DNA from: Apostichopus japonicus
Lineage: Eukaryota; Echinodermata; Holothuroidea; Aspidochirotida; Stichopodidae
Assembly: GCF_037975245.1 (NCBI RefSeq)
Contig: NC_092563.1
Coordinates: 1,515,001 to 1,579,000 of the forward strand
Reading direction: 5' to 3'
DNA: 64,000 nt
Numbering within the stretch: position 1 is the first letter of the stretch; each line of letters starts with the position of its first letter. Under the pieces are notes generated by a model, which worked only from the letters and a program-made list of their open reading frames with translations, made no database searches and was not told the origin of the DNA. Both the position numbers and the translations under genes were made by a program. Of the stretch, positions 1 through 13,600 are shown one piece after another.

Positions 1-338
1 AAATATTTTTTTTTAAATGGTTTCTTTCAGTTTGTCAGCGACTTCCAAGCCATCATGTTTTGTAATTATGATTCTTAAAAGATCAAATAGTTTATGGTTT
101 TGAAGTATGACGGAACGTTGTAAGAAATACAGTGACTGAGGTAAAGGTAGCATAAGATCCAGGATATTGGTTGCAAAGGAAAATTTATCAAGAACACTTG
201 TTTTACCTATTTTTAATTTAAAAAAACCCATGTGATTCACCTTTCTAAAAGTTTTAAAGTTGATCATACTGCATGTTTCAACAATGCAGGAATGATTTCC
301 CTCATTTTAAATCGTCTTGTGTTTTTTTTTTACTTCAG

Positions 339-3315
339 GCGGTGACAGCAAAACACTGATGCTGGTGCAAGTATCGCCTGTAGCCAAGAACTCTGGCGAG
401 TCGCAGTGCACCCTTAGTTTTGCTCAAAGGGTAAGATCGGTCGAGTTGGGTTCTGCTAAGAAGAAAGTAGAGACAGCAGAGATCGCAGCTCTCAGAGAAA
501 GACTCTCTCAATATGAGGTAGGTTTACAGTTGTTTAGTTTTTGGTTTTCAAACGGTTGCAAAATGAAAGTTGATGAACAAAGAAAGCAGTTATCCTTGAA
601 ATTCGAAACAGTGACATCAGTGTAAGACACTGCGCACTTGGTCCAATAATTTATTTGCCCTTTCAAGTTTGTGTTTACATTTCTAGTCAGTTTTCTGTTG
701 TTCATCTCTTTTGTATATTTCAAATTCAAGAGAGTTAAAATGAAAATGTTATAAAAGTTGTAACCCTTATTTGTCCTGACATTTTGTAAGAGATGGAAAG
801 ATTTACAGTTGGCACAGTTTCAGTTCAGTAACTCTTTAGAGATGTTGATTGAATATGTTATTTTTACTTAACTTGAAACATGCTGAATTGCCTACTATTT
901 TAAACAAAAGGCATGGTATCGAATGATGCTGGATAGCCACATTGTAAGAGTGCAGGAATTGTGTTCCTGACATCAATGGTATTGAGTCCTGTTGTTGCAT
1001 AAAATGGCTTTTACTTTTTCCAACATTTGTTCTTATTTTTCTATCGTTATATTTCCATTTATATTGTTGTCATTTTGTCACATAATTTGCTTTATCACCA
1101 CACAAATGCTGTTATCTTCTTATTTATTTTTATTGTTGCTATATTTGTCTCTTTTCTTCAAGTAGAGTTCTCGCAGTTTTTATTTATCACTTTTTTGATT
1201 TAATGCAAAGTTTAACCAATTAATGTAGGTGATCATTCACAAGAAAATTATTTTAAAAGTCTACAAATGACAAAGACTCAAATCAAGTATCATTGGTGAA
1301 TGGCCTGACTTGAAAGCTGGGGGGAGGTAGGGTTGTATTATAGAGTTAGAAATATCTCATTATTTTTGTGATTAAAACTAGGCTAAAAACGTACTTATTT
1401 GCCTTCATATAGAGTCATTTCTTTGTCAAGTCTGAATTGGGTCAAAATCTAACTCTTAACACTGATGTAGGAAGTTAAGAAGTCAATCGTAACCATTTCT
1501 TTATTATGAATTTCAACTATGCCTGCCGCACACTACACTGATCATGACGCAACTCGACTGTCGTTTCTGGATAATTGTTGATAGTCGGGTGTGTGTGCGT
1601 GGTCTTAAGATTACGACTGATCATGAATTTACCAGTCTTAAGTTGCGTCTGCTTCAGTCAGGCAGGCTGTAGAATTTTCCCCGACTGGTGTGGAAGCTGC
1701 CCAGTCTTCACAAATTCAACCAATCACGGGAATGTAATTCTGCATGTGACCTACACGACCATCTTTGGTTAACAGAAAGCAGTCGTTGTATGCACTTGTC
1801 AGTCATTCTGAGAGGCGGGGGAGGGGGGGGGTGGGGAGGGGAGGGGGCAGTCAAAAGCACAAACTAAGATTCCCCTTGTAATGACAGTCGAGTTGCATCG
1901 AGTCATGATCAGTCTAGTAGTGTGTGGCGAGCTTTAAGGTTCATCCGCCTCCCCTCCCGCAATACACAATATTCCTCAGCAGTTCTAGATCTCAGAATTA
2001 CATCAAAGAAACATGTCTGAAACGTAAAAAAAAAAAGGATTTGAACATAATTTACAAACCAACCTGACCTACACATCTCCAACTAACAACTGCAGTTCAT
2101 ACACCTTCTCATTTTAACCCGATTATGTTTCCTACGCCCTATGTATAACATGAATATTTCCTTGATCTTTTCACTAGGACTCTAGTGGGTAGTGACAGGG
2201 AGGTAACCTGTTGCATGGTTTTTATCTTTTGATATTTTTTGCATGTGACACATTTCTGTCTGTTTTGTCTCTGTTTCTATATGGAGTTTTCTTTGGGTCC
2301 TTTTTGTGGGTTATGATGATTGCATTTTAGTGGAATTTTAAACATATTAAAGGCCTGACCTAGTAATCTTGAGTGTTTTTTGTTTTTCCTGTGTGGTGTG
2401 CCTTAGAGGTTGAATAACGTTTGACTGTGCTCACCTGATGTACACCTATATAAAACAGAATTAACTGTAAACAGTGAAGAGTCAGTTACTTCTTAAAGAC
2501 ATCACAAATGTTTTGAATTAAATGATTAAATTGGCTTGATTTGATTGTTTGCTGCGCATTTATACTGTTCATTCAATATATATTTAGATTCAGATAGCAT
2601 GTCCAGTGTCCACCCTGTTTCCAGTTCACCCCAATTTTCAATATGTTAACTTAATTACTGCTGCTATAATTAATCAATAAGAATCTTGCCTTGGCTTGCT
2701 ATGTTGTTTAATTCCCAGCAGGGAGTTTGCATGTTTTATAATTATATTTCCCCAACTCAAAATGTTGCACTACGAAATGAGTCTGCTTGCATGGTACTAT
2801 CAACCTCTCATGCATATTATTGGAATTACCCCATGTTAAAATACCAGTAAATCTGGCACCACTTTTGTGGATGGCAATCAATGGCTTGCACAGGACTGGT
2901 TTCTATCTACAAAGTACTTAGTAGGTATCGATGGTTTATAGGTGATCCTGTAATGTGAATCTCACATGAAACTTTAGGTACATTTTCTCTGGTGAGAAGG
3001 GTTCAAACTGCAAAGAAAATGTAGATTTATACCTGAATTCCTATCTTGATGGTGAACAAAGAACTGCTTTTGGATGATCTGAAGTTACTGAAAATGGGAC
3101 TTTTCTTCAGATTTGCAAAAATGAAAACTGATACATTTTCTTCTCTTGAAGACTTAAGAAGTGAAAAAGCAAAGGTTAATTCAAGTACATTACAATATCA
3201 AGTCTTTTATTTGCCTCTTTTCTTTTCCCTACAGAATGGGGCCGTAGGTCAATATTCTTCACCAAAGCCGAAAGGAACGCCGTCCTCCAGAAAAGGCACA
3301 CCCAAAGCCAGATGA
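339..3315 (+). CDS. KIFC3: Kinesin-14, KIFC3-like, last two coding exons (5'-partial)
   Basis: Exons 339-517 and 3235-3315; the stop is TGA 3313-3315. The first exon follows a pyrimidine-rich AG acceptor and opens in codon phase 1, giving GGDSKTLMLVQVSP, then SFAQRVRSVELG. This is the end of a kinesin motor domain; the RVRSVELG ending is typical of KIFC3-type C-terminal motors rather than KIFC1. It is followed by a short helical stretch (ETAEIAALRERLSQYE) and, in the last exon, a basic Ser/Pro/Gly tail ending GTPSSRKGTPKAR. Kinesin-14 proteins move toward microtubule minus ends. The P-loop and switch regions lie left of the window. An internal AGG-GTAAGA resembles a donor, but reading through it keeps the conserved RVRSVELG. 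Which kinesin-14 paralogue this is remains slightly uncertain. Confidence 0.8.
1521..1935. mobile_element. Non-autonomous DNA transposon (MITE), family A copy 1
   Basis: About 415 bp inside the KIFC3-like intron with long imperfect terminal inverted repeats. The left end begins GCCTGCCGCACACTAC and continues through CTGATCATGACGCAACTCGA; the right end carries the same words inverted (GTTGCATCGAGTCATGATCAG, then GTGTGTGGCGAGC). There is no coding capacity. The interior words CCAATCACGGGAAT and GCATGTGACCTA recur in copies near 40.3 kb and 49.7 kb. A G-rich stretch sits at 1817-1848. No clear target-site duplication was found for this copy. Confidence 0.7.
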
Positions 3316-3493
3316 TGAAGACCTCCTACGATTGAATGCCAAAGAAGGCCAAAAAATCTACTCCCAAGATATTCCTATTTTAAGAATTGGTGATTGCCAT
3401 CTATTTTGTAAAACAAGTAAAGGGTGCCTTAAGCCGTTAATTAATATGAGGAATTTGTATTAATTGCTGACACATTGGCCAATAGTGTTGTCA

Positions 3494-3499
3494 AATAAA
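3494..3499 (+). promoter_or_regulatory. Candidate poly(A) signal of the KIFC3-like gene
   Basis: AATAAA lies about 180 bp after the KIFC3-like stop codon, on the same strand, and is the first canonical hexamer downstream. Cleavage would be expected shortly after. No transcript data support it. Confidence 0.45.
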
Positions 3500-6039
3500 T
3501 GAAATTCAGCTGTTGTCTCCTTCCATGATCCATGTCAGCTTCAGCAATCGTGAGCCTTTATTTCAAAGAACACTTTATAATGAAATTCAAAAGTAACTTG
3601 TATGGAGTGTTTTGGTGTTTGAATTGATGTTACACGCAAGAGCAATTCCCACGTCCATCAGTAATGGACCTTTTTAATCTCTGGTACATTATTTTATGAA
3701 AGCTCTATGATCGTAGCCTCATAGGAGGCTCAAGGAAGCTATAGGAAATTACTCCCTCAGGATATGTATCATGTAATAATTGTCCTTGTTTCATTATCCA
3801 ATATTTATGATAGAACTTTCAAATAGAAGCAATTGAAGGGAACTCTATTCAAAGGACATGACATGTCTTTGTTAATGACTTTACAGAGGTTTGTTGAATA
3901 AACAAGCTGAGTTGATCACCCTGGTGACTTGCTGATTCAGATGATGACTCAATCATTCAATAATTGATAGCGAGTACGTTCGTATCAGAACCAGCAAAGC
4001 AAGAGACATTTGTTTTTAATTAAACAAAGAACCGAAGAAGAGTGAATTTGTTGTGCCTTGGAATAAACACTTTGCTCCATATTTAATTTAAACTGTACAG
4101 AGCATCTGCAGTATCTCAAAACATATTTTCCAGCTAATTTAAATTTCTGCTACTAGAGGCTCGGTATCATGTGTTTTAAAACAAAACTCGGAGATGTTGG
4201 TACACATCAGTCATTTTCCTCTTTTACTCTCTATGTATTACTGTGAAAAATCATGCCAAAAGTGTTATTTTCATTCAGATGTAGATGGTACATTGGTTTA
4301 ATTTAAACAGTTTCACCAATCCATGCACAAACCATGGAAACCTGCATGGCATGATCCATTAATGGTGTTAAGAATTAACTTCAAAGCTATTTTGCTACCT
4401 GTGGATGGGAAGCAGTTCCTATCTTATGGATATCTGCCAGTGACATCATGATAATTGCTGTCACTACTTTAAGAGGAACGCAGTCGCTGAAAATATCTCA
4501 GCTGGGACATTTCCCTCTTCAGAAAGTACTTTGTAAACATTTCTGCATTGTGCAATATAAAGTTAGGAGTGAAAAATTATGAAAAATTCTTGCTTAAATG
4601 GGACACAGAGGAAAGCAGACACCCAATGAAAGACACATAATCAATATATAATACACTAGACTTTTCAGGTTAGAAAATGACACTGTATTCCTAATGTTTT
4701 AATCACATTATGTCTTAACATCCATGATGAAATCAATTATAGCGTACACTAACGAATGTTTGGTTTGAAAAGTGTTGTTTCTATGCAGCCTTCCTGTAGA
4801 GATTAAAACTAACTGAAACTTACATTTCTTTCACATTAGAATTCTTTCAATTATCGAGAAACATGTTAAGTAGTCAAGATGATTTAATTAAAATAAGAAT
4901 GGTATTGTTGATGAAAAGATATTTTGGAACTCAAAGTTTTATGAATGTATATTAACATCTCTTATATTTTGAATGCTTTTATGCTACTAGATTATTTAAC
5001 TCTATATATTTCATAATTGATGTGCATTAAACCAAGTCCAAGAGTTCCATTGATCATTGTCTTTATTTAAAGCAAAGTGCCATTACTTACATGTGATAAC
5101 AGAAAATGTAAAACCATCTTTTTGTCATCTTTTTTATATTTTTTATTTCTTATAAATTAGTTACAAAGACTCGAGTAGCATCCGTTCATCTCTTTACACT
5201 TCTGATGTGTTAATTTCAAGATACCACTACACACTAGTTATGTTACATCAAGGCTGAATAATACATCTATTAAAGAGCTTTGAGAATGAGAGAAGCGAAA
5301 CTTGCATCTACGAACATCGATCTTCAAAACAGTGAGGGCCTTAAGCCTGTCATCACCTAAAACACTACCAGAGCTCTGTAACAAAATGACACAGATAAAA
5401 TTACTACTTTACTTGAAACAAATTGTAACAGTGGATCTCCCATGCATCTGGCTGCTTTTCAATTCAAATCTGTTTGCGCTCTGTGTCACAATTTCCGTGT
5501 TCTCCTTATAGCAGTTAGCTCTTGTCCTATCCCTTACTATTAAATTTCAAATATGCTAAATGAGTTGGTATGGTTGTATTTACTTCAAAACATGCTCAAA
5601 ACTAAGACAACCATCTAGATATAATACACAAAAGGTAACCTGCACTACCCCCAAACATGCTAGAGAAAATAAGTCCGCCATTTTCAAAAAGTACTCCTCT
5701 TACACTGCAATGCATACAACAGCATGATATCTCATTGCGATACTCAAATGTCTAATTAGACCTCCTCTTCCTTAATATCAGGGGTTATAATGTCTTGCAT
5801 TTGAAGCATTGTTCTGCAAACTTTTCACATGTTTCGATAGCAACAATGATGACCTTTCAAGGCTGAATATGCTTCTATCATTAGGTGAGCTCTGCTCACC
5901 TCCAGACAATATTCTCCTACAGCCACTCAAATGCCTCTGAATTCATTTATACTCTTCTCCGTCCAGTCTCAGGGATCTCCTCTCATCTTGTCCAATCCTC
6001 CCAAAACTGCTTCACGTTGATGAATACCGGTCCTATTTT
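3500..6039. other. Tail-to-tail intergenic and 3' UTR stretch
   Basis: Between the KIFC3-like and MPHOSPH6 stop codons. No exon-like sequence was recognised on either strand. The right part must include the MPHOSPH6 3' UTR, because that gene reads leftward and stops at 6040. A TTTATT at 5062-5067 (AATAAA on the minus strand) is one possible poly(A) signal but is almost 1 kb from the stop. The remainder is AT-rich and featureless to my reading. Confidence 0.5.
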
Positions 6040-9000
6040 TCAGTCATCATCAGACGGTTTCATGAATTTCATCTTCTTAATGTCACTCTCTTCCATTGTA
6101 CCAGTCCTGTTTCTCTTCTTGGTAAACTTCTTTCCGATGGTTCCAATCAGAGACGAATACCTGTCAAAAAGCAAGTAAGATATTTCTCACTTTAGCTGTT
6201 GTTACTTGAAGGAAGAGCTAATTGGTTATGAAACAGCAGATTGTTGATTTCTTTCAGAGCTTATGGGTCAACCCAACCATGGACTCATTGTAAACAGATG
6301 ACATTTCAAACTTGATAATAAGACTATTAAATTGCAACATTTCAAAACCAGAGGGACTAAAATCACACCATCGACCTTTCTTTGTTTCATACACAAATCA
6401 AATTTGACATGCAAGTTGCACTTACTCATTTTTTTACTACAGTAATTATTGCAAAGTCATACAAGTTTTCTAGCCCAACAGGTAGAATAAACAGATCTTA
6501 TCCTAATCCTTTGTTTTTGATAGTACCAACATTGAGTCAAAAACTTTAAATCAACAACATTTGCTATATATATAACAGTATCCAGTTATTTATTTATTGT
6601 TTTGAAAACTGGATTCATCTGGCAAACCTTGAACTGACTGGCTAGAGGTACAAAGTATACATTTTGATGCAAATTTGGAAAAAACTTGCAATATATTGAG
6701 TTTGTCTTTGTGTGGAAAAAAAACATGTAAAACTGGTGAATTACAGCAAATTTCACTTTGGTCATCGTAAGAGAAAGATAAGAAGCATCAATGAGTATTG
6801 GAGTAATTTCTTACATATTGTATTTACTATATGCATCAAAAGGACACTTATCAATGTCAGGAATTCTTTGATTCACAGAAGACGATGTTGAAAAATAAAA
6901 TATGTAAATTCTGTTTACCTGGCTGCCATCTCCTCATCTGAAACAGCAATTTCCTTTTCCCTTGCATCGCTTTCCTCAGCCTGCACTTTAGCTTTCTCAT
7001 TTGCCATCAGTTTCTGGAAACAAACATGAAGAAACACAGACTCAAACAGAGTACAAAGAGCATCAATAAATTAATAGATATTATATCAAAAATAGAAATA
7101 ATTATAAAAAGCTAAATACAAAACATTTGAATAACAACTTGTTTGGAAGTCTACATAGATTAAAAAAAAAGCACAAACATGTTTGGCTGTGTTCTGATGA
7201 CAGTCTAAAGAAAAACCCTTGACGACAAATAATGACTGTTTAATTTCTATAACAGCAATAGATGCTATTAGGGATCTTTCCAATTAATTTACATGTTTAG
7301 TTTAGGAATTGCAAAATCATATTAAGTCCCACCATATTGTATATCCTAACTGTGGCAAGTGAATAGGATATTAACCATATGTAATATTTCTTGATGGGGT
7401 AAGTACACAGATTGCTATGAAATGGTCATTGTCCAAGGTCATTGACAGGAAGTGATATTGCGTTTTACTTTCTTATTTACATCAATTTCAAAAGATCGTT
7501 GGACTTTATTTGTGTATCTTGAATAACACAACAAGCTATGAAGCTATACCATACATTATTATTTATAAAATTATACCGTACACTTTTTTTGATTATCAAT
7601 GTTTTCAAACATATAAGAAGGGATAAAATATCAGTACCTCAATGACTGGATTCATTCCTTTGAATGAGAACCTCCCAAATTGTAGATTCTCAAAAGGTAC
7701 AAAGCTGTCTTCCACTTCAAATTTGCTCCTGAAATAGAAACAAAAGCAAGATATTAATATGAAACATTTCACCCTTTTCTTCTGGATCAAGATTCGATAA
7801 ATTGTCATTAAATACTTGAGCAAACCCTACATACAAACCCAAACCCTACCTTGAGCAAACCCTACTTTGTGAAATATTCATCTTTATCTGATCAGAGCCT
7901 GTCCTATTTTATATAACAATGAGTTTTCTTACCAAAATTTGGCTGAATTCAAGAGATGAATTTAGCCAATGAGTAGTTGGAGGTAAAATTATTAAATATG
8001 CCACGTTAACTAGAGATCAAACTTTATGGCAAAAATATAAAAAATACCAGATTTAACTAACCTCTTCAATCCATGCAAACTCTCATAATTCTGAGTAACA
8101 ACTTATGGCTTGAGGTATGTACATGTGAGTAGCTATGACAGCTCTCAGTTCAATGTTGCATATATGACACACACATTCCATCAACAGGCTTAAATTTAAA
8201 TTAGTTAGGACTACTGCAAACATACTCTTTGACATCCAGATCTGGCAAGTCTAACACCCAGTGATCCTCGTCCACCTTTGACATCAGTGCTTTTTCTTCT
8301 TCAGCTGCATTTGCTTGACCATACCTCCTTTGCATGAACTATTCACAATAAAAGGAGGGGAAAAAAATCACTTTTGAATAGTTAACTGATAAATTTTACC
8401 TATCTTTTCTTCAATGTTCATACAGCAACAAAGGAAAAAACTTTTTATTTACTGTCCCAGAAAAAAACTCCAAATTTGTATAATGGCCCTGAATAATTTT
8501 ACCTTCTGGCTTTTTGTTTGTAGCAACAGCTTGAATATAAGCAGGAATAGCTTAAAACTATAATAACATAAATGTTACCCAGATTGTTCAATAATTTCAT
8601 AGTATTTTCATATGGAAAACTCCTCCTTCTACTTAGTGATTAATAATGAGACTTCCAGACACCTTAACTATTTGAGCATTTTGGCTTAATCTTGTACAAA
8701 ATAGCTATTTCTAGATGAAATGTTCAAAACATGGGCATTTGACCATCAACCTACAGTAGAAACACAGATCCATCAAAAAATTCCCCTCTCCATTTTAACA
8801 TATATCAAAGTCAACATCATTTTCATGTCTTTAAATACTAATTTACAGGAAAATAGTTGGTGACATGGAAACTGAGTACACGTGCAATGATCAATTCAGG
8901 CTGAGATAATCAACCACTGTCAGTGAGAAGTGAAAATCTTTCAGTCAAATGGAAGACTTTGCAAATTATATTGTAATTAATCTAATAATCCCTGTGAAGG

Positions 9001-9860
9001 CTTTGTTTATCAAGATATAATGCTGGTGCATTTTCATCATCAATGCATTCATATGAAAGTAGAAAGTGTGGTACATCATTAGGGTACTAATTACAAAATA
9101 TATCAATGAAGATAATTTTAGTACAGGAATTATCGAGGTATTTTATTACAAATAATGTGAATGAAGAATTACTGTAAAGATAAGACCATTCAGGGGCGTA
9201 TACATGATTTTTTGATAGGGGAGGAGGGGGAGTGGGAATGCAGGTGCTGGAGGACACCAGCCATTCAGGGGAATGTTGTGCGCCACAGCCCCTCCTCCTT
9301 GAATCCCACAATGACACTGCAGAAGTTAACGTTAGATGTATGTTAAGTGAGAGAGGGTTGTGGTCAAGTGGTTAAGGCAGTGGACTTGCGATCTAAGGCT
9401 TGCAAGGTTCGAGTCCCTGACCTGATTATTACATTGTGTCCCAGGGGACATGATGTAGATGTGGTGTATTGTTGTGCCCCAGGAGGGATTGTTTGAATTG
9501 TGCACACTTTGCTGTGTGGGTGTGACAAGCTACCAATGACCAATGGATAAGTTCTAAAGTTGTGTGAGGGGGCCTTCGCCTAAAAAAAAGCTGTAAACCT
9601 TCAACTTTAACTTTTAAACTTGAGAGTAATCAATTTGAAGAATTCATTTGGCACAGTGAGTATACCACGCCATGTTAATGCCATAACGACTCATGCCAGG
9701 CTGGATATGAAGCAGTTCCACGATGTCTGATCGATTTAAACTGGAAGGATGAGCCTAACAGATACTCTGTCACAAACGTAGGAACTATTTTGGGCTAAAT
9801 GTCAAGAAAATATTGCAATGGAATTACCTTCATCTGCTTAACATTCTTAGAGAGCTGCAT
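6040..9860 (-). CDS. MPHOSPH6: M-phase phosphoprotein 6 (exosome cofactor)
   Basis: Five coding exons on the minus strand: 9828-9860, 8226-8338, 7638-7728, 6919-7013, 6040-6160, totalling 453 nt (150 aa plus stop), with GT-AG junctions and phases that all close. The human protein is about 160 aa. Conserved blocks in order are LSKNVKQMKFMQRR near the N-terminus, HWVLDLPDLDVKE, the core FENLQFGRFSFKGMNPVIE, then VSDEEMAARYSSLIGTIGKK and a basic/acidic tail ending KPSDDD. In the known family the protein joins the nuclear RNA exosome, helps recruit the MTR4 helicase for 5.8S rRNA 3' processing, and is phosphorylated in M phase. The start is the only ATG fitting the conserved N-terminus. The gene is head-to-head with KIF15. 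Intron 1 holds a tRNA-derived SINE. Confidence 0.93.
9350..9605 (+). mobile_element. tRNA-derived SINE in MPHOSPH6 intron 1
   Basis: A pol III box A-like word (TGGTCAAGTGGTTAAGGC, from 9361) is followed 45 bp later by a perfect box B (GGTTCGAGTCC, 9406-9416). The head resembles a Leu/Ser-type tRNA, but the anticodon and acceptor stems do not close, and about 190 bp of non-tRNA body follow, ending near an A-run at 9582-9589. This fits a tRNA-headed SINE rather than a working tRNA gene. The ends are approximate and no target-site duplication is certain. Confidence 0.7.
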
Positions 9861-10615
9861 TTTCGTTGACGAAGCAATACGTACGAACGAAACTTGACTG
9901 GAGTTGCGCAACGTTATGCTAAACCGATAGGTGGAAAGTAAGTATGAAAATACCTCTTCTTTATAGGGGAAGTAATGACCATACCCCTGATACCGTTCGC
10001 AATTTTTATTTGGACCAGGTAACTCAGCCGCCCCCCCCCCCTTGAGGATTTTTTTTAATGTTTTATGATATCGCTAGTATTTTCAAAAGAGAAAATGCTA
10101 AGATGCAACTAACAAGGCATGGGAAGTGCCATTTCCAGCGATCTGGGAGGCATATATTGACTATCGTACTTCAGAAACCAGTTTGAAGTCCATTAGTCTT
10201 ACTTACTAAGACACTTTCCCCCATAAATTATATTCGACCGTCATCTCCACTGGCCACGTGACTTTCGAGATTTTAAGTTAATACGATGGAAAGATAAAGG
10301 GTCACATGTCAATTTGGGTATGAAGATTTCTGTCACTCATTTAGCCCAAGTGAAATCTCTGCCACAGCCAAAGAACTATAAAGGCCCCTTCTCTATTTCT
10401 ATGGCCAGAGTGTAAATGTTGGCGTTCCAAACAAAAGACAAATTCAGTGCAAGTTAAAGAGATGGCGCTACTCTTCTTTGTTTTATTCGTATTTAGTTTG
10501 GCAAATATCGTAATATCGACAGGGCGCCTTTATTTGAAACATAAATTTAACTGGTTTGGGAACGCGTTAAAATAATAGCTGCCAATGAATCACTGTTGCA
10601 TCCAACGTTTTTATA
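9861..10615. promoter_or_regulatory. Divergent (shared) promoter region of MPHOSPH6 and KIF15
   Basis: Only 755 bp separate the MPHOSPH6 start codon (minus strand) from the KIF15 start codon (plus strand), so both 5' UTRs and promoters must lie here unless non-coding first exons exist elsewhere. A CACGTG E-box is at 10255-10260. A TTTGAA word, the core of the cell-cycle CHR element in other animals, lies near 10534, though a six-base match can be chance. A C-run is at 10028-10040. No TATA box is convincing. Transcription starts cannot be placed from sequence alone. Confidence 0.55.
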
Positions 10616-13600
10616 ATGAGTAAATCAGGTATGCCTTTATTTTCTTTAATTTGTTTATGTCCAGAAATTCGAAAAGACGATATAACTTTCCCCTAAAACA
10701 ATAAATCCAAGCTAAACATACGTTATGGTCTCACCTCCAATTATATCGTTAGCCTAGGCTACTGTATCATGTCTAGGTTTATATGTGTAGTTGTATAGTA
10801 ACCTAGGCTATTTAGTATAACCTGGGCTAGTTAAGTTGTGCCTTAGCCTACCTAACTTTAGCTTACTTAAAGTAACTGAGTAAATCTAGCCTAACTTAAG
10901 TACAGTACTGATGGCTCTTGCCTAAAGTTTCCTTAGCATTTACTGTAAATATTGTATGGTGAGAATGAGGAGTGATTCCTTTGCTATTGTGGGGACTCAA
11001 AATGTATGATAGGCCTAGCTTAGGCCTATAGCCTTTAACTTAGGTAAATTCACGATAGCAGTAAGGGCTTAACCAAATGTTAAGGAATGATGAACATTTC
11101 CTAAATTTGCCTAGGTCAAGACCTGAGTTACATGTCCTCACCTACACTTACCATTGACCACATGTTTGTGCTATTGTCTGCTTAAATATCATACTGTAGG
11201 CAATGTGACTTAATTTTGTCGTTGTAGGATTGTGCTGACTGTGAATGATGATAGTGGGCTAAATTCTATTATTTGCACAAATGTTTGTCTTTTGTTATCC
11301 CAGATTCTCTCAGAAGCAACGAGCCAGATACAAAGTGAGTGTTAACAATCATGATGTCACAATTTTTTCAACTGTTCAAATAATGTTTGGCTTTAACATA
11401 ATTAGCCAATATAGGACAGTGATATGATGGTCTTTATGATAAAGGTTGTCAACAAGGATGTTAATTTCTCTTCTTGCAAGGAAACCAGTTCTTTATATTG
11501 TAACTTTATTTTATTATTAAAATAACTTCATCCTTTTTCATTCTCTGATGCTTTTTGCTATATAACAGCTTTTGAATGTTTTCAAATAAAAGTTAAATGT
11601 CAATTGACACAGGTATGTTATTTTGTTCGGTTGTATTGAGAGCACAGCCAATTGCTATTGAAAGGTGGTAACATGCAGATGCCAAATCATTCGAACAGGA
11701 TGCCATTGAACCTTACAGGTCAGGATATTCTTGTAGAAAGAAAATACACCATTTGTGTAGAGAGAGAGATATAGACAAGAAGGATACCAGGCCTTGACTG
11801 GGTGATTTGCATCTACAGTATAGTGCATCCGTGAAAACTACAAAAATATATAAATTCTCAATTAACGTACAAAAATATATCAACATTCACGTAATGAATC
11901 AATAAATCGCAAGCAGTACAAAATATATCACATAAAGACAAGAAAATATTATGCAAACCTCAAAAGACGCAATTCAGATATTGTCTACAATTACACTTTT
12001 ACATTTAAAACTCCATTAACCATAATAGTTAAACCTACCTCATTGGTATCGCTTAATCCTCATGCATATTACACTGAGAATACAAGGTAACACTATCACA
12101 TGTACAGGCTGGCATATACTGAACAAGATAAATAGTTGAGGCGATGCTATTATCTGTCAAGCCACTGAAGCTACGCAGAAAATATTATGCAAACCTCAAA
12201 AGACGCAATTCAGATATTGTCTACAATTACACTTTTACATTTAAAACTCCATTAACCATAATAGTTAAACGTACCTCATTGGTATCGCTTAATCCTCATG
12301 CATATTACACTGAGAATACAAGGTAACACTATCACATGTACAGGCTGGCATATACTGAACAAGATAAATAGTTGAGGCGATGCTATTATTGGTCAAGCCA
12401 CTGACGCTATGCAGATCAAGAATGCAAATGAGCCTTTGATACTCAAATATACCATGCAACCGAATGATGACGTAACAGAAGGCATGACCTTACCTACTGA
12501 ATATTCAATATAGATAACACACTTTCTAATAGGGCAAGAAGAAACTATGTATACACTCTCTTACAGTACACTACTCTTACTCTTACATGTAAGTAGCCAA
12601 ATAGTTAAATTGTTTTTCCTGGGAAAATTCACAAGATATGTACATGTATTTAATGTTCCCAATTTTTTTTTAAAAACTAATGCTACCTTGTGTTGTGAAA
12701 TGAAATTTTAAGACATTTTGTAATGTACACACATGTGTGGCAACGAAATGAACCTGGAGCACTTTTATGTGATATCTGCATTATATGTAGGCTTAATATT
12801 TCAGGTATATTGTTTGCAAGTATTTCCTCATATTATAGGTCTGATTATAAATGTTATATTAAGTCAAATATTGTTAATGGTTATATTACCGTGGATGTTG
12901 TTAAGTCATATTACATCAGGTATATGTCACTGTACATATCCTAGGTAAGGTCATTATCAAATCATAATCAAATATACCTTGTACATACAAGAATATAACA
13001 TTACATATAAATTGACAATTGTATAATAATTGTTATTATATAACTAAAACAGTACTGGATGTATAAACTAAAACTTAAAAAATGGGGGACGTTCTGTATC
13101 AGGGTATAATTTAATCGTGATATAGCATCACAATACACTCCTTAAAATCAGGCCCAGGCTGCATAAGTTGATACCTTCTTTTTGGACATGTTAGAAAATC
13201 TGCAGAAATGTATTTTATATTGCCATTGTATGTTTTTGTTTTTGTTTTTTGTCTATCAGTTCTGATGGAGACTCCATAAAGGTTTTCCTTAGAGTCAGAC
13301 CTCCGGATGACTCTGAAGGGTTGGTTAATTATGGCCAATGTCTTGATGTTCAGAAGCCCGATACTGTCATTCTACGGATAAAGGCAGAGAAGAAGGTCTT
13401 TACGTTTGATCATGTTGCCGATCCTGACACCACTCAGGTATACTGTGTGTTACTGCTCATTGTGTGATGGCTATATTGAAGTAATAATAACATCATCTGA
13501 TATTGTCAAATAATCTGATACATGTATGCAAAGTTTGTTGTGAATTAAAGTCTAAAATTTCCGATTTTATGGAGCAATAAAGTTTACTTACTTACTTACT

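Noticed and set aside
430-436. AGG-GTAAGA inside the KIFC3-like exon as a splice donor.
   Set aside because: Reading through gives the conserved RVRSVELG motor ending and a proper donor follows at 518.
9361-9420. A possible tRNA gene with box A and box B.
   Set aside because: The anticodon and acceptor stems do not pair and a long non-tRNA body follows; a SINE explains it better.
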